Made by a program: the position numbers and the translations under genes
DNA from: Candidatus Falkowbacteria bacterium LH_S3
GTDB taxonomy: Bacteria; Patescibacteriota; Patescibacteriia; Patescibacteriales; JAGXOH01
Direction of reading: 5' to 3'
DNA length: 22,924 nucleotides
NCBI GenBank assembly: GCA_023659985.1
Contig: JAGXOH010000004.1
Location: 1-22,924 of the forward strand
Notes under the pieces: model-generated
What the model saw: only the letters and a program-made list of their open reading frames with translations
Databases searched by the model: none
What the model was told of the DNA's origin: nothing
Shown: positions 14,974-22,869 of the stretch, one piece after another
Numbering within the stretch: position 1 is the stretch's first letter
How the letters are laid out: every line of letters begins with the position of its first letter

Positions 14974-15001
14974 ATAATAGCAAAATTGAAAACTTTGTCA
15001 A
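14974..15001 (-). promoter_or_regulatory. Promoter for L10 leader and rplJ-rplL
   Basis: On the minus strand TTGACA (14996-15001), 16 bases, TATTAT (14974-14979). The predicted start is near 14967, about 12 nt before the leader's conserved block. It sits in the short gap between the glycosidase stop codon and the leader, so rplJL can be transcribed independently of the glycosidase. Confidence 0.68.
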
Positions 15002-15011
15002 TATTTTCTAT

Positions 15012-15909
15012 TTAAAATTTAATTTCAGCGATACCAATACTTTTATCTGCTCCTCCGTAATACAAAAGCCATCTACCTCTAAAATAAACTAATCCACTGG
15101 CAAAAATTACATAGTTTACTTTTCCATACATTTCCCAATACTCTGTTGGATTCAGAATTGGATAATCTGATCTGTAAAGAAGTTTAGTGGGGTCATTTTT
15201 GTCAAAAATAGCTAATCCCGGACTATAGCTTAACCAATCTATCTCTCCTTCATAATTTTTTATTTTCTGAGCAGAATTGTAAATTAATAAAATCTTGTTC
15301 TTGATAACAATTGGTGGAGGTCCTCCTTCCACCAAATAACTATCAAAACAATTTTGGCGTATATTCAAAACTGAATCATTTATTACTTTCCAGTTCTTTA
15401 AGTCTTTAGAAAGAGCTATCTTTAGACTTTTTCCTTCTCCAAAATACATTACATATTTCCCTTTATACTTATAATCCTGAACAATAACTCCAGCCTTCTC
15501 TCTTCCTGGAACCAATGTTCCGATTTTTCTCCAATGGATTAAATCTTTAGAAATAGCTCCACAAAGATACACTTTTTTCTCACCTGGATAAGCACTATAG
15601 GTAAGAAAATAGCCCTGATCTACTTTTACTATCCGAGGATCCTCACATCCTCTTTACTTCTATTCTTAATTTTTTGTCTTCTTCAATTATTGGGTTTTTA
15701 GAATATCTTTCAAATTTAAAGCCATTTTTGCTTATAGCTAAGCCAATTCTTGAGATGTAATTTTTATGTTTAGCTTCTGCCCGATAGAACAAAAAGACTT
15801 TATCATCCTTTACAATTGCTCCAGGATTGTATACTGAACATTTTTCAAAATTTCCTTCTTTTAAAATCGGAGTTAATATTGGATTTTTTGGATATTTTTG
15901 AACTTGCAT
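15012..15909 (-). pseudogene. GH130-like glycosidase/phosphorylase gene with one frameshift
   Basis: Two frames together give about 298 residues of a GH130-type beta-propeller. The first frame (15909-15643) starts MQVQKYPKNPILTP and includes VYNPGAIVKDDKVFLFYRAE and IGLAISKNGFKFERY. It stops at TGA just where the conserved block should follow. That block, GCEDPRIVKVDQGYFLTYSA, is read in the +1 frame from about 15654 and continues through ISKDLIHWRKIG to LLYYGGADKSIGIAEIKF and a TAA at 15012. One extra base, probably in the TAAAG run near 15652-15657, explains the break. GH130 enzymes phosphorolyse or hydrolyse beta-mannosides. Apart from the shift the gene looks intact, so a sequencing error, a very recent mutation or recoding are all possible. 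It sits between two copies of the L10 leader. Confidence 0.82.
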
Positions 15910-15944
15910 TTTATAAAATAAAAAATCTTGTATAATACAAAAAG

Positions 15945-16014
15945 AAAATATATATTTTTTACCTCGGCAGGCCTTATAACCTTATTAAGATGCCTACTAT
16001 CTGTGGTAAACCTT
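15945..16014 (-). ncRNA. Duplicated 5' part of the L10 leader
   Basis: These 70 bases match 14886-14955 at 69 positions; the single difference changes ACAGAC to ACAGAT on the minus strand. The copy contains the ACCACAGA strand, the GTAGGC/GCCTGC stem and GCCGAGGT, but ends before the closing GTCTGTGGT, so the outer attenuator stem cannot form. It lies 36 bp upstream of the glycosidase start codon, after its own promoter. A short TTGTA/TACAA stem followed by a T-rich run lies between it and that ATG. Confidence 0.85.
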
Positions 16015-16068
16015 TTGAAAAAAGATTATATTAAGATGTTTATTTGAAGCATCTTGTTTATGTTTATT

Positions 16069-16097
16069 ATTATATGTTACAGAAACTTGTTTGTCAA
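16069..16097 (-). promoter_or_regulatory. Perfect consensus promoter ahead of leader copy 2
   Basis: On the minus strand TTGACA (16092-16097), 17 bases, TATAAT (16069-16074): both boxes and the spacing are exact consensus. The predicted start is near 16062. The transcript would include a small AAGATG/CATCTT stem (16033-16055), the partial L10 leader and the glycosidase gene. Confidence 0.85.
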
Positions 16098-16115
16098 GGA
16101 TAAAAGGTAATGTGC

Positions 16116-16169
16116 ATACACATATGGCAACTTTTACCAAGATAGAATACTATCTTGCTACATGTGTAT
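16116..16169. other. Nested inverted repeat in a gene-free spacer
   Basis: CAAGATAG (16138-16145) and CTATCTTG (16150-16157) form a perfect 8-bp stem around AATA, inside an outer pair ATACACAT (16116-16123) and ATGTGTAT (16162-16169). The spacer 16098-16349 holds no credible gene; short open stretches near 16238 lack any recognisable product. There is no T tract, so it is not a normal terminator. It may be a small structured RNA or a protein-binding palindrome separating the two divergent transcription units. Confidence 0.5.
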
Positions 16170-16349
16170 AAATATACCAATGCATTATGATGAGATACAT
16201 AGGTAACACCCTAAATATCAAAAAATATGGTAAACTTATGAAAGTGAAAATGCCTGAAGAATAAGAAGCTGCTTTTGCCCCCTGGAGCCACGAAAAATTC
16301 CACTATTTTTAGACGAAATTTTTGTTTAGTCGAACTTTTGTGAAATATT

Positions 16350-16358
16350 TGGTATAAT
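16350..16358 (+). promoter_or_regulatory. Extended -10 promoter for the cysteine-repeat array
   Basis: TGGTATAAT, an extended -10 (TGnTATAAT), lies 42 nt before the ATG at 16400. No good -35 box is present (TCGAAC at 17-base spacing), as is usual for extended -10 promoters. Confidence 0.6.
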
Positions 16359-16399
16359 AAAGATAAAGGTCGAAAAATAATTTAATCAAAAATTTGAAT

Positions 16400-17065
16400 A
16401 TGCGAAACAAATTTATTATAGTAGGCTTATTAATTTTAATTGGAGCTGGAATAGGTCTCGGAATTTATTTTCAGCAAAAAAGTGCTAAATTAGAAGAGAG
16501 GCTCGGTATGATAGAAGAAAAGACCGGAATAACAGTAGAGGAAGTAACTAGAGAAAAAGAAGTAACTAAAGAAACCTGTCAATTTTTACCCCTTTTGCCT
16601 TCAGAAAGTACGCTTGCAAGAAAAGTTAGACCCAACATATCTCGAGATGTTTGTTGGTTAGCCTTTGCTTTGTCTGAAAATAACCCAGAATTATGCGAAA
16701 AAATTGAATTTCCAGAGGTAAGATCTAGCTGTTACCAAGATTTTGCTTTAAATAGAAAGGATTCTTCATTTTGTGAGAGAATAAAAGAAAGCAGTGCGGT
16801 TATGAAATGTTATTCTGAACTCGCTGCAGCGCTAAAAGATCTTTCATTGTGCGAGAAAATAGAGGATTGGACACAAAGAGACCGTTGTTTTTTAAGATAT
16901 GGGCGAGAAAATGCTGAGGTTGCCGCTTGTGAAAAAATTACCACTGGTCGCAGAAAAGATGATTGCTACAGAGACATTGCTCGAAGAACTGGTAATTCTT
17001 CTCTGTGTGAGAAAATCCAAAATCTTGAAACGAGAAAGGACTGTAAAAGGTTTTTTAGGCGTTAA
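16400..17065 (+). CDS. Membrane-anchored cysteine-repeat protein, five 26-aa repeats
   Basis: 221 aa. The N-terminus (MRNKFIIVGLLILIGAGIGL) is a signal anchor, followed by a short coiled coil (KLEERLGMIEEK). The rest is a regular repeat: cysteines alternate at exactly C-x11-C and C-x13-C with consensus CEKIE....R..CY...A....DSSLCEKI, period 26 residues, about five copies and eleven regularly spaced cysteines. I know no named function. The periodicity suggests pairs of helices forming a solenoid, and the external location suggests disulfides between the paired cysteines; both are inference. The ATG at 16400 is preferred to a TTG two codons upstream (16394). It is the first gene of a plus-strand array, 60 bp before the next member. 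Confidence 0.75.
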   Translation: MRNKFIIVGLLILIGAGIGLGIYFQQKSAKLEERLGMIEEKTGITVEEVTREKEVTKETCQFLPLLPSESTLARKVRPNISRDVCWLAFALSENNPELCEKIEFPEVRSSCYQDFALNRKDSSFCERIKESSAVMKCYSELAAALKDLSLCEKIEDWTQRDRCFLRYGRENAEVAACEKITTGRRKDDCYRDIARRTGNSSLCEKIQNLETRKDCKRFFRR

Positions 17066-17125
17066 TTATCGAAATAACCAAGAGTATTTTGTTTATCTAA
17101 AATCAAAATAGAAGTCTGCTCAAAA

Positions 17126-18154
17126 ATGGAAACAAAAATTTTAATTATTTTAATAAGTCTAGTTATTTTTGGAGTAGGAGGATTTTATAGCTATCAGAAA
17201 ATTTTCGTCTGCCCAAAGGAGGAAGGAATTTCACAAGAAATATCTAAAGGAGTCCAGTATGTAGAAAGAAAAATTAAAGGACTAGTACAGGAAGAGTTGG
17301 CTTTATGCGGAAAAATTGAGGGGGATTGGAAAAGAAAATTCTGCCAAACTATTGTAGAAAAAGATCTTACTGAATGTGAAAACTCCAGCTGTTATTCCCA
17401 CATTGCTGTTCAACTTGAAGATCCTGCTATTTGCAAAAAAATTGAAGGAGAAGGAATGACTACTAACTATATGAGATTACTTTGCGAGGCAGTCATTAAG
17501 AGAGATATCAGTAAATGCCAGGAAATCAGGAATGAGATTAAAGGAGCGCCAGGAGGACACAATTGCAAGCTTTGGCTAGCTCTTCTGGAAAATGATCCTC
17601 TGATTTGTGATAGACCAGAGTGTAGAGCTTTAGTTACAAAAGATCCCAAGTTTTGTTCTCGGGTAGAATTGGACCCAGAAGACTGTTATTTTAAGTTAGC
17701 TGCTATTACTAATGATGATAGTATCTGCAAGAATCTTAGGGGGAATGAATTAGTAGGAGATAAAGCAGCCTGCATTAAAGTAGCCAATAGAGAGATTGAG
17801 GAAGCGGATTGTAAAAGAAGAGCTAGCTTCCAAAACTTAAATTTAATGCGCAGAACAATTGCTATTTTAGATGGGGATTCCTCTCTTTGCGAGAAAGAAA
17901 CAGATCCCAATGAGTGTTACAAAGTATTGGCTTTTGTAAAAGCCGGTATTTTTCCTAAGACTTATGCCCTAAATATGCAATTATTTATGGGAGTTCCTTC
18001 TATTAGAGAGACGAATAAGTCTTGTGTCGAGGTGGGGGGAGAGATTTTGCCCGAGATGGAATCGGGAGAACTTGGTAAAGGCTGCTCTTCTGGAATAATA
18101 ATTGAAACTGCCGATGGTCATTGTTGCGTTAATCACGTTTTTAATAAAAATTAA
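17126..18154 (+). CDS. Membrane-anchored cysteine-repeat protein with CC module
   Basis: 342 aa. A signal anchor (about residues 4-24) is followed by cysteine repeats from about residue 60. Some units keep the C-x13-C form (CYSHIAVQLEDPAIC, CKLWLALLENDPLIC, CYFKLAAITNDDSIC); others are shorter C-x10-C forms (CQTIVEKDLTEC, CRALVTKDPKFC). A C-terminal module, CVEVGGEIL...GC...IIIETADGHCCV, closes the protein. Residues about 110-325 are collinear with the middle of the next gene (for example ELVGDKAACIKVANRE against ELVGERASCIKIANRD), so the two are paralogues, but this one lacks the DUF5667 and NTF2-like regions. It ends 9 bp before the next start codon, so the two are surely cotranscribed. Function unknown. 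Confidence 0.75.
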   Translation: METKILIILISLVIFGVGGFYSYQKIFVCPKEEGISQEISKGVQYVERKIKGLVQEELALCGKIEGDWKRKFCQTIVEKDLTECENSSCYSHIAVQLEDPAICKKIEGEGMTTNYMRLLCEAVIKRDISKCQEIRNEIKGAPGGHNCKLWLALLENDPLICDRPECRALVTKDPKFCSRVELDPEDCYFKLAAITNDDSICKNLRGNELVGDKAACIKVANREIEEADCKRRASFQNLNLMRRTIAILDGDSSLCEKETDPNECYKVLAFVKAGIFPKTYALNMQLFMGVPSIRETNKSCVEVGGEILPEMESGELGKGCSSGIIIETADGHCCVNHVFNKN

Positions 18155-18163
18155 ATTTAGATT

Positions 18164-20620
18164 GTGAAAAAATTAATATTATCAATCATTATTTTTTCAC
18201 TTTTATTTGGAGGCGTGGTTTTGGCTCAGGAAACTCAGCTTCCTGACCCAGGACTTACTCCTGATAGCCCTTTTTATTTCTTTGATACCTTAGGAGAAAA
18301 AATAGGAATGTTCTTTACTTTTGGAACTGAAAAGAAAGCCGAGAAAACCATGAAATATGCTGAAGAAAAATTGGCTGAAGCCAAAGTAATGGCTGAGAAA
18401 GGAAAAACCAAAGCCTTATCTACAGCTAATAAAAAGTATCAACAATACTTAGATTTGGCTCAAGTCAAAGTTGGAGAAATAAAGAAAGAAAAGAACCGGA
18501 AGAGAATGCTGAATTTAATTTCTGAAAAAACCTCAAAGCACCGCCAGCTTTTGTTAAAGTTACATAAGAAAGTTTCAAAGCCAGCAAAGAAAAAAATTAA
18601 AAGAACCATGGAAATAACTCAGGCTCCCCTCACTCCTCAACAGACCATAAGAAAGTGGTATAAAGCAATTGTTGGTGAGGACTGGGACACGGTTTTTAAA
18701 TATACAGTTAACACTGATGGTCAGCCTTACTCTGAACAATGTAAAACAAAAACTAAGGAGCGATTGGGAAGTTGGGTTGGAGCAACTTATTCTCTAAGCC
18801 TTGAACCAGCTACTCAAAAATGCAGGGGAGGTTTATTGGTCTCTGAGAAGCAGATTCAAAATTTAAATAAATTAGGATGCAGATCAGTAGGGTACTCTAT
18901 CAAAATGGAAGGCACTTCGATTGGGAAACTTTCAACAAAAGGTACTTATTGGGTAATAAGAGATGAGAAAAGATGGAAGGTAGTATTTCAATGTAAAGAA
19001 ATATCTCCTAAAAAACCTTCTCCAGAAGTGAAAGAAGAGGTTTGGCCAACTGAACCAAAGCAGAAAGCTCTAGCTAGTTGTCAGAAAATTGAACTTGCAT
19101 CTTCCAAAGAGAAATGTATAAATATCATCAAAAAAAATGCTAATAAATGTAAAGATTCTAACTGCTATCTTTATGTTGGAACCCAAACCAAAGATTTAAG
19201 TTTATGTGAAAAAATCAGGGAAGAGAATAACCCTTCCCGTTATAAAAAATTACTTTGTGAGGCAGTGGTAAAAGAAGATGCAAGAAAATGTAAATTTGAA
19301 AAAGAAATGGGGATGTATGGAGGACATGAATGTAATTCGTGGATTGCTTTAAACAAAAATGATCCAACCCTTTGTGATTCACCAATGTGTAAAGCTTTGG
19401 TTAAAAAAGATCTAGATTTTTGCTTAAAGCTAAAATTCAAGGAAGAAGAATGTTATTTTGCGATGGCTGGTTTAACTGGTAATGCTGAGATTTGCAATGC
19501 TTTAAGTGGAACTGAATTGGTTGGAGAAAGGGCATCTTGCATAAAGATAGCAAATAGGGATCTTTCTGGGATAGATTGCAGCAAGAATTATAGGATGTGC
19601 CATCTTACAGCGATGTTAAAAGAGGATCCCTCAATGTGTAAAAGAATAGAATACGGTGGATTTGGTAGCGTTTGCTACAAATGGCTAGCCTTTATCGCAG
19701 CTAAGGTAGTTCCCAAGCCTTACGCTATACATAAAGAAATACATGGAATTCCATCAATTAAAACTGTAGCCAAGAAATGTTCGGAAATAGGTGGAGAAAT
19801 TCTTTCCTCGAGTCAAGGTTGCCGAGGAACAATTGTAGAAACTACTGACACAACACTTTGTTGCGTTAAAAGTAAAGATACTTTTATTCACAGCGATATA
19901 ACATTCCCTAAAAAAACTTTTAAACTAGGAGAGTCATTAGGAGATATCCACTGCAAGGTTAAAAATCAAGGCCAAAGTTTTAGAGGATTGACTTTATATC
20001 CAGTCAGAAAGAAAGGAGAAATTGTAGGAATTGGACGTCAAATCGGACCAATGGGGGGTAGTTCTGTACCTTGTCTTTTTGCTTTGCCTCCTGGAGATTA
20101 TTCATTGGGAGTGGAAGTTTATAAGTGTAGTGAAGTGGAAAAAAATTTTGGAATTTCCTGTGACCAGGTTGAACTTAAAAAAATAATTCAAAGCCTTCGA
20201 CCTCTAAATAAAATTGAAAAATCTTTTACTATTCTAGAAGAAATAAAATGTGAAGAGATTGAAAACACCGAGGAAAGAAATAACTGCTGGAGCAATGTTG
20301 CTATTGCTTTGAAGGATTTGTCAATTTGCGAAGAAAAAGTAAAAGATCGGAAGATGTGTTATCATTATATTGCAGTGGATAAAAAAAATCCTTCAATTTG
20401 TGAAAAAATTAAAAGCGAAAGGTGGAAAGCGGGTTGTTATGAGTCATTAGCTGTAGAGATTGGAGATTCTTCTCTCTGTGAGAAAATTAATCCATTCTAT
20501 AGTATGGATAAAGATAATTGCTATAAGTCATTAGCCAAGAAAACAGGCGATCTTTCTCTTTGTAAGAGAATAAAAGACACTAAAGATAGAAAAGAATGTT
20601 ATGAAGAAGTAAAAGAATAA
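18164..20620 (+). CDS. Large exported DUF5667, NTF2-like and cysteine-repeat protein
   Basis: 818 aa, in order: signal peptide (1-21, cleavage likely VLA|QE, no lipobox); DUF5667-type helical domain (about 24-150) opening LPDPGLTPDSPFYFFDTLGE; an NTF2/SnoaL-like domain (about 157-278; TIRKWYKAIVGEDWDTVFKY to RWKVVFQCKEI); a first cysteine-repeat block (about 306-555); a GGEIL...CC module; an Ig/CARDB-like beta domain (about 605-720; FKLGESLGDIHCKVKNQGQS); and a second cysteine-repeat block (about 723-818) with regular x13 units such as CYESLAVEIGDSSLC. The start is GTG; the homologous pseudogene at 22411 has ATG at the same position in otherwise identical sequence, which confirms it. It follows the previous gene by 9 bp. 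Role unknown; an extracellular scaffold or binding protein is a guess. Confidence 0.8.
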   Translation: MKKLILSIIIFSLLFGGVVLAQETQLPDPGLTPDSPFYFFDTLGEKIGMFFTFGTEKKAEKTMKYAEEKLAEAKVMAEKGKTKALSTANKKYQQYLDLAQVKVGEIKKEKNRKRMLNLISEKTSKHRQLLLKLHKKVSKPAKKKIKRTMEITQAPLTPQQTIRKWYKAIVGEDWDTVFKYTVNTDGQPYSEQCKTKTKERLGSWVGATYSLSLEPATQKCRGGLLVSEKQIQNLNKLGCRSVGYSIKMEGTSIGKLSTKGTYWVIRDEKRWKVVFQCKEISPKKPSPEVKEEVWPTEPKQKALASCQKIELASSKEKCINIIKKNANKCKDSNCYLYVGTQTKDLSLCEKIREENNPSRYKKLLCEAVVKEDARKCKFEKEMGMYGGHECNSWIALNKNDPTLCDSPMCKALVKKDLDFCLKLKFKEEECYFAMAGLTGNAEICNALSGTELVGERASCIKIANRDLSGIDCSKNYRMCHLTAMLKEDPSMCKRIEYGGFGSVCYKWLAFIAAKVVPKPYAIHKEIHGIPSIKTVAKKCSEIGGEILSSSQGCRGTIVETTDTTLCCVKSKDTFIHSDITFPKKTFKLGESLGDIHCKVKNQGQSFRGLTLYPVRKKGEIVGIGRQIGPMGGSSVPCLFALPPGDYSLGVEVYKCSEVEKNFGISCDQVELKKIIQSLRPLNKIEKSFTILEEIKCEEIENTEERNNCWSNVAIALKDLSICEEKVKDRKMCYHYIAVDKKNPSICEKIKSERWKAGCYESLAVEIGDSSLCEKINPFYSMDKDNCYKSLAKKTGDLSLCKRIKDTKDRKECYEEVKE
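18254..18381 (+). repeat. 128-bp block identical to 20855-20982
   Basis: The part of this gene encoding the start of DUF5667 (from LTPDSPF to KLAEAK) is identical, base for base, to the same part of the gene at 20759, including all synonymous positions. The sequence on either side differs clearly. This indicates recent duplication or gene conversion limited to this block. Confidence 0.9.
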
Positions 20621-20758
20621 AGCAAAGATGGAATCGATCGAAATTAATTAAAATCCAAAATTATAAGCAAATGCACAACAGATATAACACCAAAAGTGGT
20701 CAATATACCTTCCCTGTTGTTTTAGAAATTATTGAATAAAAAATAATCTATAAAAACT

Positions 20759-22282
20759 ATGAGAAAAATATCTTTACTTCTATCTCCATTATTTCTATTA
20801 ACTTTTCTCGGAGGAATAGTTTTAGCTCAAGAAACTGAGCTTCCTGACCCTGGGCTTACTCCTGATAGCCCTTTTTATTTCTTTGATACCTTAGGAGAAA
20901 AAATAGGAATGTTCTTTACTTTTGGAACTGAAAAGAAAGCCGAGAAAACCATGAAATATGCTGAAGAAAAATTGGCTGAAGCTAAGGCAATAGCTGAGAA
21001 GAAAAAACCTAAAGCTTTAGAGAAAGCTGGTCAGAGATACCAAGAATTTTTAGGCTTGGCTAATGCAAAGATCCAAGAAGCCAAGGAAAAAGGAAGAGAT
21101 GTTGAAGAATTAGTAACTCTAATCACTGAGAAGACCCTGAAGCACCAGGAGATACTAGTTGAAACATTTGAGAAGGTTCCTGAAGAAACAAAAACTGCTA
21201 TTAAAAAAGTAATTGAAGCTTCAAGAAAAGGCGCAGAAAAAGTAGCTCAAGCAATGGCAAGCGCTAAAAAAGAAGAATTACTTCAAAAAATATGGGAAAT
21301 AAAAGGATCTATTTTTCCCCATCAAATAGGGACCTATACTCTTGATAGTGATCCCGAAGAAGAGTTTAGTTGCCAAAGATATGAGGATCAACCCGATGTA
21401 GAGTCAAAGCTCACTGGAGAAATTTGTACTGATTCTCGCCGGGCAGAATATAGAGATAGTAGCTCTAATAAGGTGGTTTTCGTCATTGCTATTAAATTTA
21501 CCAAAGGTAGAGATCTTTGGAAAAAACATCTAAAGTCTTTGGAAAGACCGGTGCTAATTGGAGATCAGACTATTTTCCGCATAGAGAAACATGAATTGGG
21601 ATGGTGGACTGACTCTTTCCAATTTAATCGAATTTTTACTCAGGAAGGCCGGATTACTTCTCTCCCCAATGGTACTTCCTATAGTTATGGGACTGCGACA
21701 GGAGAAAATCCAGTTACGCAGTACTTTTTAGAGAAATATCCATCCTACGTCAAAGAAAAAGAAGTAATTCCTGAAGAGAAAGCAGAAAAAGCAACTCTCG
21801 AGGGAAAAATTATCACTGTTTATTTATCCAAACTTATGCCAAATCCAGAAGACTTGGGTAAGGATTGGAAAAAAATAGTAGCACCTTATGGAGAAGAACT
21901 ACTTTCCCTCAGAGATTTGCCGATCCAAGAGTTAAAGATTACCGAAGATGAGATTAGAAAATGGGGATATGAAGATGGTTATACAAATAGATTTAAATCT
22001 AACCACAACAGTATAGACTTTACTATCTTTCGCTTTTCCAAAATCAGTGGAGCCAAGAATATGTTTGATGTTTACCAAAGAGCTTACCAACAGTATAAGT
22101 ATAATTTAAGTTCGGTAGAAATCGGGGATAAGGGGATAATAATTACAGGAAAAAGCCAGATCATTATATTTTTTAGAGAAATGAATACACTAGCTATAAT
22201 TCATTCACATGGCAAAAATCCTAAGGAAAAAATTAAATCTTTTGCAAAAATATTCGAAAAGCAGATTAAATCTTTTGAATAA
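20759..22282 (+). CDS. Exported DUF5667 protein with two unknown C-terminal domains
   Basis: 507 aa. Signal peptide (1-23, ending GGIVLA|QE), DUF5667 helical domain (about 26-185) with LPDPGLTPDSPFYFFDTLGE and continuing helices to KVAQAMASAKKEELLQ, then two alpha/beta domains. The first (about 200-325) includes FVIAIKFTKGRDLWKKHL and VLIGDQTIFRIE; the second (about 345-507) has LPIQELKITEDEIRKWGYE and SSVEIGDKGIIITGKSQIII. The two share an IGD-x-(T/G) strand pattern and may be copies of one fold. It has no cysteine repeats, unlike its neighbour. It starts 138 bp after the previous stop; that gap holds a weak CAACAG/CTGTTG stem followed by TTTT that might terminate transcription. Function unknown. 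Confidence 0.78.
   Translation: MRKISLLLSPLFLLTFLGGIVLAQETELPDPGLTPDSPFYFFDTLGEKIGMFFTFGTEKKAEKTMKYAEEKLAEAKAIAEKKKPKALEKAGQRYQEFLGLANAKIQEAKEKGRDVEELVTLITEKTLKHQEILVETFEKVPEETKTAIKKVIEASRKGAEKVAQAMASAKKEELLQKIWEIKGSIFPHQIGTYTLDSDPEEEFSCQRYEDQPDVESKLTGEICTDSRRAEYRDSSSNKVVFVIAIKFTKGRDLWKKHLKSLERPVLIGDQTIFRIEKHELGWWTDSFQFNRIFTQEGRITSLPNGTSYSYGTATGENPVTQYFLEKYPSYVKEKEVIPEEKAEKATLEGKIITVYLSKLMPNPEDLGKDWKKIVAPYGEELLSLRDLPIQELKITEDEIRKWGYEDGYTNRFKSNHNSIDFTIFRFSKISGAKNMFDVYQRAYQQYKYNLSSVEIGDKGIIITGKSQIIIFFREMNTLAIIHSHGKNPKEKIKSFAKIFEKQIKSFE
20855..20982 (+). repeat. Second copy of the 128-bp identical DUF5667 block
   Basis: Exact match to 18254-18381. It provides the homology at which the two neighbouring genes could recombine or convert. 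Confidence 0.9.
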
Positions 22283-22410
22283 GAAATTAGGAGATTAAAC
22301 AAGGTAAACCACTGGATTTTTTCTCTTAGAGTTTTTCTTGGGTTTTGTTGTGATAAAATAAAAATAAAGAATCAATTTATAAAGTTTAATAAGAATTAAC
22401 AATTTAAATT

Positions 22411-22849
22411 ATGAAAAAATTAATATTATCAATCATTATTTTTTCACTTTTATTTGGAGGCGTGGTTTTGGCTCAGGAAACTCAACTTCCTGACCCATGA
22501 CTTACTCCGAATAGCCCTTTTTATTTTGAAGACCCTGGAGCACCAGGAGATACTAGTTGAAACATTTGAGAGGGTTCCTGAAGAAACAAAAACTGCTATT
22601 AAAAAAGTAATTGAAGCTTCAAGAAAAGGCGCAGAAAAAGTAGCTCAAGCAGTGCCAAGCGCTAAAAAAGAATAATTGCTTCAAAAAATACGGGTGAAAG
22701 AAATTGTTGCTATCTGTAATAAAATAGATAACGAAGAAGTAAAAAACTCCTGTACTCGGATGGCAAGGGGAGAGGGAGAAAAATGCTACGGAGAATAGTG
22801 TATTTCGATAGCGATTCGTAACGAGAATCCCGAGTTATGCAAGAAATAA
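22411..22849 (+). pseudogene. Mosaic DUF5667/cysteine-repeat pseudogene
   Basis: The first 29 codons reproduce the signal peptide of the gene at 18164 almost base for base, then GGA has become TGA (22498-22500). Around 22529 the sequence jumps, with an internal deletion and frameshift, to DNA nearly identical to about 21131-21290 of the gene at 20759 (HQEILVETFE...GAEKVAQA). After a TAA (22673-22675) the same frame continues as cysteine-repeat sequence, AICNKIDNEEVKNSC, a TAG (22796-22798), then CISIAIRNENPELCKK to a TAA. It thus has three internal stops and one frameshift and joins the 5' end of one paralogue to the middle of the other plus a repeat tail. Confidence 0.88.
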
Positions 22850-22869
22850 GCTTTGCTTAATTTAAATGC

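Noticed and set aside
14886..16014. Insertion sequence or composite transposon between the 70-bp repeats
   Set aside because: No transposase or terminal inverted repeats are visible, and the repeats are recognisable L10 leader sequence, not IS ends.
16899..17111. 70-aa plus-strand frame overlapping the end of the first cysteine-repeat gene
   Set aside because: It is an out-of-frame shadow of the cysteine-repeat coding sequence and shows no independent features.
9102..22500. UGA read as glycine (as in Gracilibacteria/SR1), suggested by in-frame TGA at 9102-9104, 15643-15645 and 22498-22500
   Set aside because: Reading through 15643 does not restore the conserved frame, the other two lie in fragments with further lesions (missing domains, frameshift, TAA and TAG), and the rmlD-type gene ends normally at TGA. 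At 22498 TGA does replace a glycine codon, but one case in a decayed copy is not enough.
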